A stretch of 64,000 bases of DNA from JAJTHC01 sp044348005 (GTDB lineage Bacteria > Cyanobacteriota > Vampirovibrionia > Vampirovibrionales > JAJTHC01), in assembly GCA_044348005.1 (NCBI GenBank), contig JBIKTR010000002.1, forward strand, positions 62,001 through 126,000, read 5' to 3'. Shown here piece after piece: positions 16,595 to 25,420 of this stretch. The notes beneath the pieces were generated by a model that saw only the letters and a program-made list of their open reading frames with translations, did not search any database and was not told where the DNA came from. Every line of letters begins with the position of its first letter. The first letter of the stretch is position 1. The position numbers and the translations under genes were made by a program.

Positions 16595-18107
16595 ATGGCT
16601 ATGAACAATATGAATAGTTTTTCGTTTACTCAAGCGCCACAATCTGCGTTCGCCGCGCCCGCCCCGGGCATCCACGTTACCGCTTTTGAATCAAGGAGCA
16701 TCTTCTGCGGATCTTTACCCGAGGAACACAGCCCCAGCGCCCGTTGTGGATTCTACCGCATTAAACTATGCCCCCACGCCTTCGCCTGTTGATTTGAAGA
16801 CTGGGGCAGAGGTTCACTCTTCGTCTTCTTCGGCGACGAATCCTTTGACGCCACCTGCCGAACACCACCCTGTGGCTCAAAAAATCGTGCCACCTGCGAA
16901 AGCCATAGCACCCGCTCAACCAGCAACAAAAGAAGAAGACCATACGGTGAGAAATGTGGCCATAGGCGCCGCTGCCCTTACCACGGCGGGCCTATTATTG
17001 TGGAAACATAAACCATTAGGAAAGTTCTTGGAAGAGACCTTTGGCATTGTAAGAAGAGAAGTAGATGCGCCGACGCCTCCTCCTGCTTCTGTTGACGAAG
17101 CTGTAGAACAAGTTACTACCCCGCCCCCAGCTGCAACCCCTACAGGCCGTCGCCACAGTGGTGGTTATTCTTCTTCTTCTTCTTCTTCTTCTTCCAGACC
17201 ACCAGCAGGAGCAACACCACCAGCAGGAGCAGGAGCAGGAGCAGGAAATGCAGGAGCACCAGCAAAATCAGCAGGATCAGCACCAGCAGGAGCAGAAGCA
17301 CCAGCATCAGCATCAGCAACAACAACACCAGCATCAGCATCAGCAACAACAACACCAGCACCAGCACCAGCATCAGCATCAGCAACAACAACACCAGCAC
17401 CAGCACCAGCATCAGCATCAGCAACAACAACACCAGCACCAGCACCAGCACCAGCATCAGCATCAGCAACAACAACACCAGCACGACAAGCACCAGCACC
17501 ACCACCAACAGTAGAATTACCCGAAGCAAGGAGTAAGGCACAACAAATGTTTCAGCTTTGGCTTGATGAGTCAGATGAAGATTTTAAATATTGGACTAAT
17601 GCGATACATCGTATGTATTATGATGATCTAAGAAGTGGAGTAAAGAATATAAATTTGGAAGAGATAGTACCCTTTCATGAAGCGATGGTTGGACGTGCTA
17701 GCAGGCTCGGACTTACTAAAGACTCACTTCGGATGCGGAGGAACATGGCTTCGTTGTATAAGCTTAAAGGACAAAAGGATGACGCCATAAAAGAACTAGA
17801 ACTAGCGTGCAAAGAATATCCAGATAGTTTTGCCCCCATAAAAGACCTTTCACTTTTACAAGAACCCCAAGAAGCGCTAACTCTTCTCCAAGAATTCATT
17901 AACCGCAAAGGTTATAACAATATTCATATTTTCGATAAATTATTCTATGCCGAGGCTCTCCTAAGAGCTGGAGAGAGACAAGAAGCAAAAGGAATTGCTC
18001 AGGAAATAGTTAAGGCGCTTTCTTTAGACAGCCATCCTGGGGCAGAACTACGTCAGGCACGATCAATTTTAGAAGCTGTAAAGATGTGGGAAAATAGAAG
18101 GACTTAA
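16595..18107 (+). CDS. Low-complexity (Ala/Thr/Pro/Ser) protein with a membrane segment and helical repeats, 5' frameshift
   Basis: Function unknown. The first frame begins at ATG 16595 (MAMNNMNSFSFTQAPQSAF) and would need a +1 shift near the TTTT run at 16684-16687 to join the long frame, which is otherwise open only from a TTG at 16686 (473 residues). The long frame has a Pro/Ser/Thr-rich region, a hydrophobic segment (VAIGAAALTTAGLLLW, about residues 90-106) and a poly-Ser stretch. It then has a roughly 100-residue Ala/Ser/Thr/Pro tract built almost only of NCA and GGA codons (17205-17510), and a helical, TPR-like C-terminal domain. No signal peptide is seen. The shift could be a sequencing error, a real mutation, or a sign of TTG initiation. 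Confidence 0.65.
17205..17510 (+). repeat. NCA-codon tandem repeat tract
   Basis: About 300 bp in which nearly every codon is GCA, ACA, CCA or TCA, arranged as repeats of the peptide ASASATTTPAPAP with a variable number of AP pairs. The tract keeps other frames open too (Gln/His-rich on the plus strand, Leu/Met/Val-rich on the minus strand). It looks like a recently expanded, slippage-prone array. Confidence 0.85.
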
Positions 18108-18331
18108 CTGTTGTCAAAGACTTCATTGAACGCAAAGGTTTTGCCACGCTAAAATCGTATGAAAAATTTGAATATGCCCAGATTCTCAAACTGGCTGGAA
18201 ATAAATATCACCCAGAAGCCAAAAAAGTTGTTGAGGGCATACTTGAAAATGATCAATCTTTATCAGACTATGCTAAAACTATGCTAAATGATTTTCTCAC
18301 TGACTTAGGTGTACACTCAGTCAACTCCTAG
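18098..18331 (+). pseudogene. Decayed duplicate of the C-terminal helical repeat of the preceding gene
   Basis: Directly after the stop at 18107, in another frame, an open stretch reads VKDFIERKGFATLKSYEKFE and continues to a TAG at 18329-18331. It parallels LQEFINRKGYNNIHIFDKLF in the preceding protein, and AQILKLAGNKYHPEAKKVV parallels AEALLRAGERQEAKGIAQEI. It lacks its own start, so it is either a frameshifted continuation of the gene or a duplicated 3' fragment. Confidence 0.65.
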
Positions 18332-18424
18332 TCAATGACACAAAAGGCGATTCTTTTCCCACAGTCTATCTCGGCTGTGGTAGAATAGGGGGTGTGATAC
18401 CTAGATTCTTCAAAGGACGCCCCC

Positions 18425-18970
18425 ATGCCCACGACTGCTCCCAACGGGTTGCCCATGGCCTTGGCTCATGTACCCATTCAAGTGGTTGAAAAAGCCCGAA
18501 ACATCAAGCTCCTTGCCATGGATGTCGACGGCGTATTGACCCCGTCTTCCATTATTTGGGACGCCCAAGGCATCGAACAAAAAGTCTTCAACGTCAAAGA
18601 CGGCTGGGCCTTGCGTAAAATGAAGGCCCTAGGCCTGCACACCGCCATTATTACAGGCCGAAAAAGTACCATTGTTGAAAAACGAGGCCATGAACTCGAT
18701 TTTAGCGTGATTTTTCAAGCCGTACCGAAGAAAAGCAGCGTCCTAGATGAATTGCTTGAGATTTACCACCTTCGTGAAGAGCAAGTGGCGTATATGGGCG
18801 ATGACCTCCCCGATTTAGAGGTGCTAGAACGGGTGGGGCTAGCCGTCTGCCCGAAAGATGCCAGCTTTGAAGTGCTAGATGTGTGTGATTATGTGACGAG
18901 TCGTAACGGGGGCGATGCCGCCGTGCGTGAATGGCTCGACATTATTCGCTATGCTCAAGTCCCCCAGTAA
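18425..18970 (+). CDS. kdsC: 3-deoxy-D-manno-octulosonate 8-phosphate phosphatase (KdsC-like HAD)
   Basis: A 181-residue C0-type HAD phosphatase. Motif I is AMDVDGVLT, motif II ITGRKS, the Lys of motif III is in VPKKSSVLDELL and motif IV is YMGDDLPDLEVL. Size and motifs match KdsC, which removes phosphate from Kdo-8-phosphate in LPS synthesis. KdsD is encoded at 26758-27771, supporting this over a generic HAD. AAAGGA precedes the ATG by 7 nt. The next gene follows after 15 bp on the same strand. Confidence 0.87.
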   Translation: MPTTAPNGLPMALAHVPIQVVEKARNIKLLAMDVDGVLTPSSIIWDAQGIEQKVFNVKDGWALRKMKALGLHTAIITGRKSTIVEKRGHELDFSVIFQAVPKKSSVLDELLEIYHLREEQVAYMGDDLPDLEVLERVGLAVCPKDASFEVLDVCDYVTSRNGGDAAVREWLDIIRYAQVPQ

Positions 18971-18985
18971 GTTAGGGAATCGCTG

Positions 18986-20710
18986 ATGAAAAAAAGGTTG
19001 TTTACGTTCGTTTTAAGCGCCTGGCTTCTCGTTCAAGGAAGCCTTGCCCAAGCAGTCAAAATCCCTTGTGACAGTTACCCTATTGATGCGGTGAACCCAA
19101 CAGCGACAAGCAATCCACCAGGGGCGTCGTTTCCAGGGGTTAGAGGCCTCAATCAACTGGTGATTTATACGTCTAAAAACGCGAGCAAGCGCACCAGCAC
19201 GAATGAATATGGGGTTGAAGTGCGGGTAAAAAAACCGTTTTACGCGTCACAAGGTGAAATTGTGCAAATCACTGGGGCCAACACCCCGCTTCACTGGGGA
19301 GAATATGTCATTTCCGCTCATGGTAATGCGAGTCGGTGGTTGCTGGTTCATGGCATGCTGGGCGCGCTTGTTCAGGTGGATGCAACACAAAAAAAAGTGA
19401 CACTTTGTGAAAATCCCAAGGCAGATGCCCTTGCGTTGAAAAGTCTCAAGCACTATGCTAAATCGCAAGGCTACTTGCTTGAAGACGCCTTAAATAATTG
19501 GTTAAGCTTGCCTGAACCCAAACGATCTGAAAGCTTAGAAAAAAGCTTGTGGACAGGGACCGCTCCTTTTGACCACATGAATATTCAAGGCGTGTGGCAT
19601 CGTCCAACGCTTGAACAGTCGTCGGAAGCGGAAATCAAGAAAACGCTCCTGCGTTTTGAAGCCATGGGCATCAACACGGTATTTCTTGAAACCTTGGTGC
19701 ATGGCTTTACCATGTACCCAAGCAAAGTGTTTCAAAAATACGGCATTACGCCGAATGCTTACCCCAAGCTAGGCGTCGTGGGTAATGAAGCCTTGTTGGC
19801 TCGCTGGTTGCGTTTGGCCCACGCGGAAGGGATGCAAGTGCATGCGTGGCTACAAGTTTTTTATGTAGGCAACAGCAACTTGAACCTACCGACGCCGATT
19901 TTAGCCAAGTTCCCGCAATGGCGAAACCGTCAACGCCAATATGCGGATGATCCCACACCTCACCCTAGCCCAATTGAGCAAGGGCATTGGTTTATGGATC
20001 CTGCTAATCCGCAAGTGCGTCAATTCCTCACCGATGTCGTCGATGAACTCGCCACCAGTTACCCTGTCGACGGCATTCAGATCGACTATATTCGCTACCC
20101 AGCGAGTTTAGAACATGCGGATGCCAACTTTGTGGCGTCGACTTGGGGGTATACCCCCATTGCTCGTACCACGTTTAAAGCCAAGTTCAAGGTGGATCCC
20201 CTCACCCTAACGCCAGCAGATACCCTGTTATGGCAAGAGTGGGAAAACTTTAAAGCGTCTCAAGTCACACAATGGGTGCGCGATGTTCGGACGCATCAGT
20301 CGCTGAAATGGAATGATCTTCGTTCGACGAAGGAGTTCCCCGAACTGAAGCTTTCCGCAGCGGTATTTCCTGATCCCAAAGGCTCGCATGGCATTAAGCA
20401 TCAAGATTGGCCCTTGTGGATGCGTGAGGGGTATGTAGATTTTATGGCACCCATGATCTTAAGTGCCAACGAAGCCCCTGTCTGTAAAGCGTTGAAGCTC
20501 ATGCACGAGATTAACCCCAGCATTCCTGTCGTCCCGGGATTGTTTGCCCCATTTTACAAGAGTCCCACCTTGTCGAGCCTCAAACAACTTCAAGCCAGCT
20601 GTGCCTGTGGAGGTTGGGGCTTTATTTGGTTTCAGTCGGATTATTTGCAAGGCGATTTAGAAGAACGTTTGAAGTATCGTAAGGCAAACATGGTGGTAGA
20701 AGGCTGTTAG
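18986..20710 (+). CDS. Exported family-10-like glycoside hydrolase (GHL10/YngK type)
   Basis: A 574-residue protein with a clear signal peptide (KKRLFTFVLSAWLLVQGSLAQA). After an N-terminal beta-rich region of about 170 residues comes a TIM-barrel hydrolase domain at about 205-560. It has QGVWHRPTLE, GINTVFLETLVHG, MQVHAWLQVF, the family hallmark VDGIQIDYIRYP, and FMAPMI near the end. The family is thought to cleave envelope or capsular polysaccharides; the substrate is unknown. It is 15 bp downstream of kdsC and probably in the same operon, which fits a cell-surface role. Confidence 0.83.
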   Translation: MKKRLFTFVLSAWLLVQGSLAQAVKIPCDSYPIDAVNPTATSNPPGASFPGVRGLNQLVIYTSKNASKRTSTNEYGVEVRVKKPFYASQGEIVQITGANTPLHWGEYVISAHGNASRWLLVHGMLGALVQVDATQKKVTLCENPKADALALKSLKHYAKSQGYLLEDALNNWLSLPEPKRSESLEKSLWTGTAPFDHMNIQGVWHRPTLEQSSEAEIKKTLLRFEAMGINTVFLETLVHGFTMYPSKVFQKYGITPNAYPKLGVVGNEALLARWLRLAHAEGMQVHAWLQVFYVGNSNLNLPTPILAKFPQWRNRQRQYADDPTPHPSPIEQGHWFMDPANPQVRQFLTDVVDELATSYPVDGIQIDYIRYPASLEHADANFVASTWGYTPIARTTFKAKFKVDPLTLTPADTLLWQEWENFKASQVTQWVRDVRTHQSLKWNDLRSTKEFPELKLSAAVFPDPKGSHGIKHQDWPLWMREGYVDFMAPMILSANEAPVCKALKLMHEINPSIPVVPGLFAPFYKSPTLSSLKQLQASCACGGWGFIWFQSDYLQGDLEERLKYRKANMVVEGC

Positions 20711-20726
20711 AGGTTTTCTGGAAGGA

Positions 20727-22088
20727 TTACTGGACTTCAAGCAAGAGCATCGTCATATCATCCCCAAGGGGTTGACCTTCGGTGAAGTCGCTCAACACAC
20801 TCAGCATGGCATCCAGTAATTCTCCACCCGTGTGGCCTTCTTCAATCACGACTTTTAACAATTCATCTAAACGATCTTCACCAAACATGTCGTCTTGCGT
20901 GTTTTGAAGTTCGCTGATGCCATCGGTAAACAATAAAATTTTGTCTCCCACTTCAACCGTTAATTCTTGCATGGCATAAGGCATATTAGGGACCCACACC
21001 AAAGGCGTACCATTTTCTTCTAAACGGCTGACTTCACCCGTTTGAGCATGGTAATGATAAGGATAAGGATGACCCGCCCCAGCGAATTGAAGCCTACGGA
21101 TGGATTCATTGAAATGCAGATAAATCGCCGTAGAATACTCCCCTGTTTTTACGACATCCGCCAGCTGATTGTTGAGATGAAACAGGACTTGATCCGGCGA
21201 TTGGTGGTGATGAGTAATACGGTAAAAGCTTGATTTCACCATGGCAGTTACAAATGCCGCAGGAATACCATGGCCTGAAACATCATTCATCAATATACCC
21301 AGGCTACCGTCTTGAAACGTAATCAAGTCATATAAATCTCCGCCAATGGCTTCACAAGGCAAATACAAGCCATGCACCTGTAAAGTGGGGCTGGTGTAGT
21401 GTAACTTACTGTAAGAATAAGGGTTGTAGTCGCTTGTGTTTGCCACATTTAATTCAGCTGGCAAAAGACTTAATTGTAGAATGCGTGTTTTTTCAAGTTC
21501 TTTTTCCATGTCTAAACTACGGTTGCGCAATTCTTCGGTGAGATTGAACATTTCATCATTATGCCATTGCAGTTCTTGGCGTTGCTTGTAATGATGCAAA
21601 ATAGGCAATAGGTTATTTTGAACCGCTAAAAAACCGTCCTGCTGGTAAAGCACGCCATTGACGCCCAAACGTAACCATTGGGACATTTCCTTAACAGTCG
21701 GAGGAACATCCACTAACAAAATAACTTGTAAATCCTTGGCCCACCCTTGTTTTTTTAGACGTTTAACGCCTTGTTCTATATTGAAGACTTTGGCCTTGGG
21801 TTTAACTGCGCTCAACAATACCCCTTCACCGTGAGCATCACTGTTGGCTTTCTGAGGGGCGACACTCGTTTCTTCTTCTGCTTCTTCTAAGGCATAAGCG
21901 ACGGCTTCCAGTTGTTCAGGAGAAATAACTAACCATGTGGGGGTGTGGCTCTTCCATTGTTCCACCCATTTTTCGGCTTGACTGGTTTCTAAAGAAACGT
22001 GCCAACCTTGTTCTTCTAAAAAAGTGCGCAGTTGTCCTGCGTATGAAGGAGCTTCATGACTTAACCAGAAGAAGCGTTTACTTGCCAT
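20727..22088 (-). CDS. PP2C-type (SpoIIE/RsbU) serine phosphatase with an N-terminal receiver-like domain
   Basis: A 453-residue signalling phosphatase. Residues 1-175 have the length and rhythm of a receiver domain with a long insert, but no clear phospho-acceptor set, so it may be degenerate. A coiled-coil linker (RNRSLDMEKELEKTRILQLS) leads to the PP2C domain at about 235-450. Metal ligands are in GGDLYD, DVSGHG, FTDGISE and GDDMTML. Such enzymes usually dephosphorylate an anti-sigma antagonist; no partner lies nearby. It is convergent with the glycosidase gene and divergent from the Cys-cluster gene. Confidence 0.87.
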   Translation of the reverse strand: MASKRFFWLSHEAPSYAGQLRTFLEEQGWHVSLETSQAEKWVEQWKSHTPTWLVISPEQLEAVAYALEEAEEETSVAPQKANSDAHGEGVLLSAVKPKAKVFNIEQGVKRLKKQGWAKDLQVILLVDVPPTVKEMSQWLRLGVNGVLYQQDGFLAVQNNLLPILHHYKQRQELQWHNDEMFNLTEELRNRSLDMEKELEKTRILQLSLLPAELNVANTSDYNPYSYSKLHYTSPTLQVHGLYLPCEAIGGDLYDLITFQDGSLGILMNDVSGHGIPAAFVTAMVKSSFYRITHHHQSPDQVLFHLNNQLADVVKTGEYSTAIYLHFNESIRRLQFAGAGHPYPYHYHAQTGEVSRLEENGTPLVWVPNMPYAMQELTVEVGDKILLFTDGISELQNTQDDMFGEDRLDELLKVVIEEGHTGGELLDAMLSVLSDFTEGQPLGDDMTMLLLEVQ

Positions 22089-22408
22089 GGCGTTTCAAGT
22101 TCCTGACTTGTTATCTTGAATTCAGGCGAATTCAAGCAAAATAACTATGTTTCTTTCGGTTGAATCGCTAAAATCCTTAAATGAATCTTTACATTTCCTT
22201 CATTTGGTTGGTTGCAAATAGAAAAAGCCGTTATAGACTAAGTTCACGAATTGAGAAATCAACCCAGCCCCTTGCTGTAGGGCGAAGGTTCCCCGAGTGT
22301 TGCCCAGAAGTTAGGGCTGAGTTTGTGGTGTTTTCAAAACGAAATACATCTATTGTGATGGGTTCAATTATTTTAACTTGTGCGTGAATAGAAAAAGGAA
22401 CATATATT
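22089..22408. other. Divergent intergenic region with a small hairpin
   Basis: This 320-bp gap holds a perfect 9-bp hairpin CTTGAATTC/GAATTCAAG (22115-22136) just upstream of the phosphatase gene. It should contain promoters for both flanking genes. A minus-strand frame at 22231-22485 has an exported-protein-like look (see findings), but no gene is called. Confidence 0.45.
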
Positions 22409-23062
22409 ATGATGAGTTTACCTGCGGAATCGGCTCTTTTAGAATCCCCCAGTGAAGTACTAGAACAAGGCAAAAGCCTAAGCAAAGGCGAACGCTCTCG
22501 TCTTCAAACGCAGGCAACAAAAGGGGTAAGTCGCCCTAAAATGCCCAGCCGTGTTGAAAAACACAGTGAACGTTCAACGTCTATGCCCAACAATCAGGGG
22601 CGTCCCTTGCGTGCGTCTAACCCCGTGGCACTTCAAGCCCAAGCCGTTGAAAGTGTTGCGGTTTTAGTGGAAGAAATCCCCGTGCAAGACGTGACACTTG
22701 GCGAAAGTGCCACCCCCGCTTTTTCTGAAGTGGCGACGCCCGCTTCTAGCAATCCTTATTTGCGTCCTATTCATCTGCTCAATGCGGGTTTGAGCTTTAC
22801 GCCGTATGAAAAAGAATGGCAACTTAGCCCTGAAGAACGTGAATTGGTGTCTTCTTCCATTAGCCAAACTTGGACGGATCAAGCCATGAAATGCTATATG
22901 TGTGCCGCCGACTGTCACAATTGCGATATTCCCAAAGGCCAGTATTCCTTTGTGTGCCAAATGAATAAAGTGGTTCCTGTGTTGCTTGAAAGCATTGGTC
23001 AACCTGATCCGCACCGTTTAAAGCGTATCTTTCCACAAGGGTACCCGCATGCGGCGTATTAA
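22409..23062 (+). CDS. Unassigned protein with a C-terminal cysteine cluster
   Basis: A 217-residue protein not recognised as a known family. The first about 120 residues are disordered-looking, rich in Ser, Pro, Glu and Ala. The C-terminal about 90 residues look folded and carry the cluster CYMCAADCHNC (spacing C-x2-C-x3-C-x2-C), then VCQMNK, which could bind zinc or an Fe-S centre. The end is basic and aromatic (RIFPQGYPHAAY). AAGGA lies about 10 nt before the ATG. No signal peptide. Its stop overlaps the stop of the convergent glycosidase gene by 4 bp. Confidence 0.7.
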   Translation: MMSLPAESALLESPSEVLEQGKSLSKGERSRLQTQATKGVSRPKMPSRVEKHSERSTSMPNNQGRPLRASNPVALQAQAVESVAVLVEEIPVQDVTLGESATPAFSEVATPASSNPYLRPIHLLNAGLSFTPYEKEWQLSPEERELVSSSISQTWTDQAMKCYMCAADCHNCDIPKGQYSFVCQMNKVVPVLLESIGQPDPHRLKRIFPQGYPHAAY

Positions 23063-24510
23063 ATCGCTGGCCAAGGAAGCGTAGGGACAAAGCCCAAGAC
23101 GGTTGAAACAACAGAACCGCCTTTAATCGTGGCAAATTTCACTTGCCCTTGTACCACCATTTGGGTGGAAGTCCCTCCGTCTAGGTTCATGGCATCCACC
23201 GCCCCAAAAACCTGAAGGATTTCGGCCGTGTCTTGAAGCGTGGCCCCTAGCGGTAGGGCATCCACCACGACCAAATGTACCTTGTTATTCGGCAAAATCG
23301 CAATGGCTGTTCGTGGCCGACGCTGATTAGGCGGTAAAGCCCCAAAACGCTGAGCCTCTAAATCAATGGAAACTTGCCCCTTTTTTAGCAGGGTGGGGCC
23401 CCCTGCTAAAACCATGCTTTTATCACTCCAGTCAGGCAAGGTGGAAAGCATTACTTCCACAGAAGTGCCTAAATCCGCACTTAAAAATTTGTCTAAACGA
23501 CTGGCCGAACCATAAATCACCCAGTCGTTGGCGCCTTCAATGGCCAGTGTGCCGGCTTGTGTTATGGCGTCAAATCGTCCGTTTCTTAAGCGAACGGCGA
23601 TGTTGCCTCCGCCTGCGGGGGGGCTTTGCGTACCCCATAAGCGAGAATACAACGCCACTTGTTCGCCGTGACTTCGGGGCATATTCACAATTTCAATGGC
23701 TTGGCTCCAACGCCCTACGCGAATCAAGCCCGTTAGTTCGACTTGATCCATACTGGCTCGGTTCTGCATGTCTAACCCAAAGGCCACACGATTAAACAGC
23801 GTGCCGTTTAACACTTCACCATCCCTTAACACTATACCCAAGGGAATACGCAAGTTGGCGTTAAAAAACGAGGCATTCACCCCAGCCAACGCGTTGTATT
23901 GAGCCAAGGTCGATCGTGCGGTTTTAAGGCCTCTTAAAGAGTTAGGCTCAGGCATTAGAGGCGTCAATTTCGCGGAAGAGTTATAGGGATCCCACTCTAA
24001 ATGGTGCGTTCTAAATAAGGCTCCAGCGTGGGGGGCGACTGAATATCGAACATACTTTAAGCCCTTGGTAATGGTTTCGCTATATTCAACCGCTTTATAG
24101 CGTTCTAAGACTTCAATCACCATGTCTGAACCTCGGCACTTGAGGTTTAGCGTGGAAGGCACCTTGTGTTTGACGAAAAGCTGTAAGCGCCCATTGGGAT
24201 TCATTTCAAAATAAAAGGCATTCATATTACGACTGGGGTGGTTTGCACTGGTTTTAATGACTTGCGAACTAAAAGGGCGTGCTGTAAACTGCAACACGCT
24301 TTGCCGTTCTAAGGGACGTTCTTGAATATCCACCAAACGGCAGGGAGCATCAGGGGTGAGGGGCAAGGTAATGCGAGTGACGGTGGGGGTAAGTTCAACT
24401 GTTGGCGCTGATTTCACGCCAAGGGTTCCATTGGCAAAAGCCAGGGATCCACTTAGCAAGAACCCCATACCCAAGAAACTAAACAAAGAAGCAAAACGAA
24501 TCAAATTCAT
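23059..24510 (-). CDS. Exported phosphodiester glycosidase (NAGPA) domain protein
   Basis: A 483-residue protein from ATG 24510, chosen because the signal peptide (MNLIRFASLFSFLGMGFLLS) starts there and AAAGG lies upstream; 21 further in-frame codons are not needed. Residues about 30-150 form a beta-rich, AMIN-like region. The C-terminal NAGPA domain has NASFFNANLRIPLGIV, LAGGPTLLKKG, RTAIAI and the signature AMNLDGGTSTQMV. This family hydrolyses GlcNAc-phosphodiester or exopolysaccharide bonds. It is likely periplasmic or surface-exposed. Confidence 0.85.
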   Translation of the reverse strand: MNLIRFASLFSFLGMGFLLSGSLAFANGTLGVKSAPTVELTPTVTRITLPLTPDAPCRLVDIQERPLERQSVLQFTARPFSSQVIKTSANHPSRNMNAFYFEMNPNGRLQLFVKHKVPSTLNLKCRGSDMVIEVLERYKAVEYSETITKGLKYVRYSVAPHAGALFRTHHLEWDPYNSSAKLTPLMPEPNSLRGLKTARSTLAQYNALAGVNASFFNANLRIPLGIVLRDGEVLNGTLFNRVAFGLDMQNRASMDQVELTGLIRVGRWSQAIEIVNMPRSHGEQVALYSRLWGTQSPPAGGGNIAVRLRNGRFDAITQAGTLAIEGANDWVIYGSASRLDKFLSADLGTSVEVMLSTLPDWSDKSMVLAGGPTLLKKGQVSIDLEAQRFGALPPNQRRPRTAIAILPNNKVHLVVVDALPLGATLQDTAEILQVFGAVDAMNLDGGTSTQMVVQGQVKFATIKGGSVVSTVLGFVPTLPWPAI

Positions 24511-24710
24511 ATAAAACCTTTTCTCAACGCAGTCCACTGACTCACCAACAGGCCTGCCAACACCTTCAAACAATGAACGATTATAAAAGAATACTTATTA
24601 TTTTAACCGTAAAGTCCTAAAAGGGATATAGGAAGCTCCTTGTGACGGGCCACATTCTGTTTCGGCAATAGGGTGATTTGTTTGAGCGGATATTTGCTTC
24701 GTAACGAATT

Positions 24711-24740
24711 TTGGTCTTTTTTGCACTTTATGGGTATAAT
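24711..24740 (+). promoter_or_regulatory. Candidate promoter for the nitroreductase gene
   Basis: TTGGTC (24711-24716) and a consensus TATAAT (24735-24740) are 18 bp apart, 62 bp upstream of the ATG. Confidence 0.5.
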
Positions 24741-24801
24741 GAAGCGTATTGAAGCAAACTTAGTAAGAACCCTTACATCAACCCCTAAAGGAAATTGACT
24801 T

Positions 24802-25410
24802 ATGATGATGGACACCTTTGACGCCATTGAACAACGCCGTTCGATTAAATCGTTCGATCCCACCCACCACATGCCCGATCAAGACGTCCAAACGCTGATG
24901 TCTGCCGTGCTGAAGACGCCCACCTCTTTTAACATTCAAAACTATCGTTTTGTGGTAGTGCGTGAAAAATCCATTCAACAAGCCCTCAAAGAAGCCAGCT
25001 GGAATCAACCCCAAGTGTTGGATGCATCCATGGTGGTATTGCTCTGTGCGGATCTCAAAGCCCCTGTGGACAACCCCAAACGCTACTGGTACCAAGCCCC
25101 CACAGAAGTGGCCGAAGCTCTTTCAGGCATGACGCTAAAGTTTTACGACGGCAAAGAAGACTTACAACATGACGAAGCCTTACGTTCCATTGGCATGGCT
25201 GCACAAACCTTAATGCTGGCGGCCAAAGCCATGGGTTACGACACCTGCCCCATGATTGGCTTTCAACCAGACGTTGTGGAAAAAATCATCAAACTACCGA
25301 AAGACTATTTGTTGGGCATGATGATTGTGGTGGGTAAAGCCACCCAGCCGGCTCGTGAACGTTCAGGCCCGTTAGATTACAACGAACTGGTGTTTGAAAA
25401 TCATTTTTAA
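24802..25410 (+). CDS. Nitroreductase-family FMN oxidoreductase
   Basis: A 202-residue protein. The opening IEQRRSIKSFDP supplies the FMN phosphate-binding Arg residues. TPTSFNIQNYRFVVV is the family TPSS-x-N-x-Q-x-W/Y-F motif in slightly altered form, and near the end LGMMIVVGKATQPARERSG is typical. It probably reduces nitro, quinone or related compounds with NAD(P)H; the substrate is unknown. Three ATGs open the frame, with AAAGGA 9 nt before the first. It is convergent with the gene ending at 25421. Confidence 0.88.
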   Translation: MMMDTFDAIEQRRSIKSFDPTHHMPDQDVQTLMSAVLKTPTSFNIQNYRFVVVREKSIQQALKEASWNQPQVLDASMVVLLCADLKAPVDNPKRYWYQAPTEVAEALSGMTLKFYDGKEDLQHDEALRSIGMAAQTLMLAAKAMGYDTCPMIGFQPDVVEKIIKLPKDYLLGMMIVVGKATQPARERSGPLDYNELVFENHF

Positions 25411-25420
25411 AGAAGGTGCC

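Noticed and set aside
17140..17541. Leu/Met/Val-rich minus-strand frame and Gln/His-rich plus-strand frame
   Set aside because: Both are shadows of the NCA-codon repeats of the gene at 16595.
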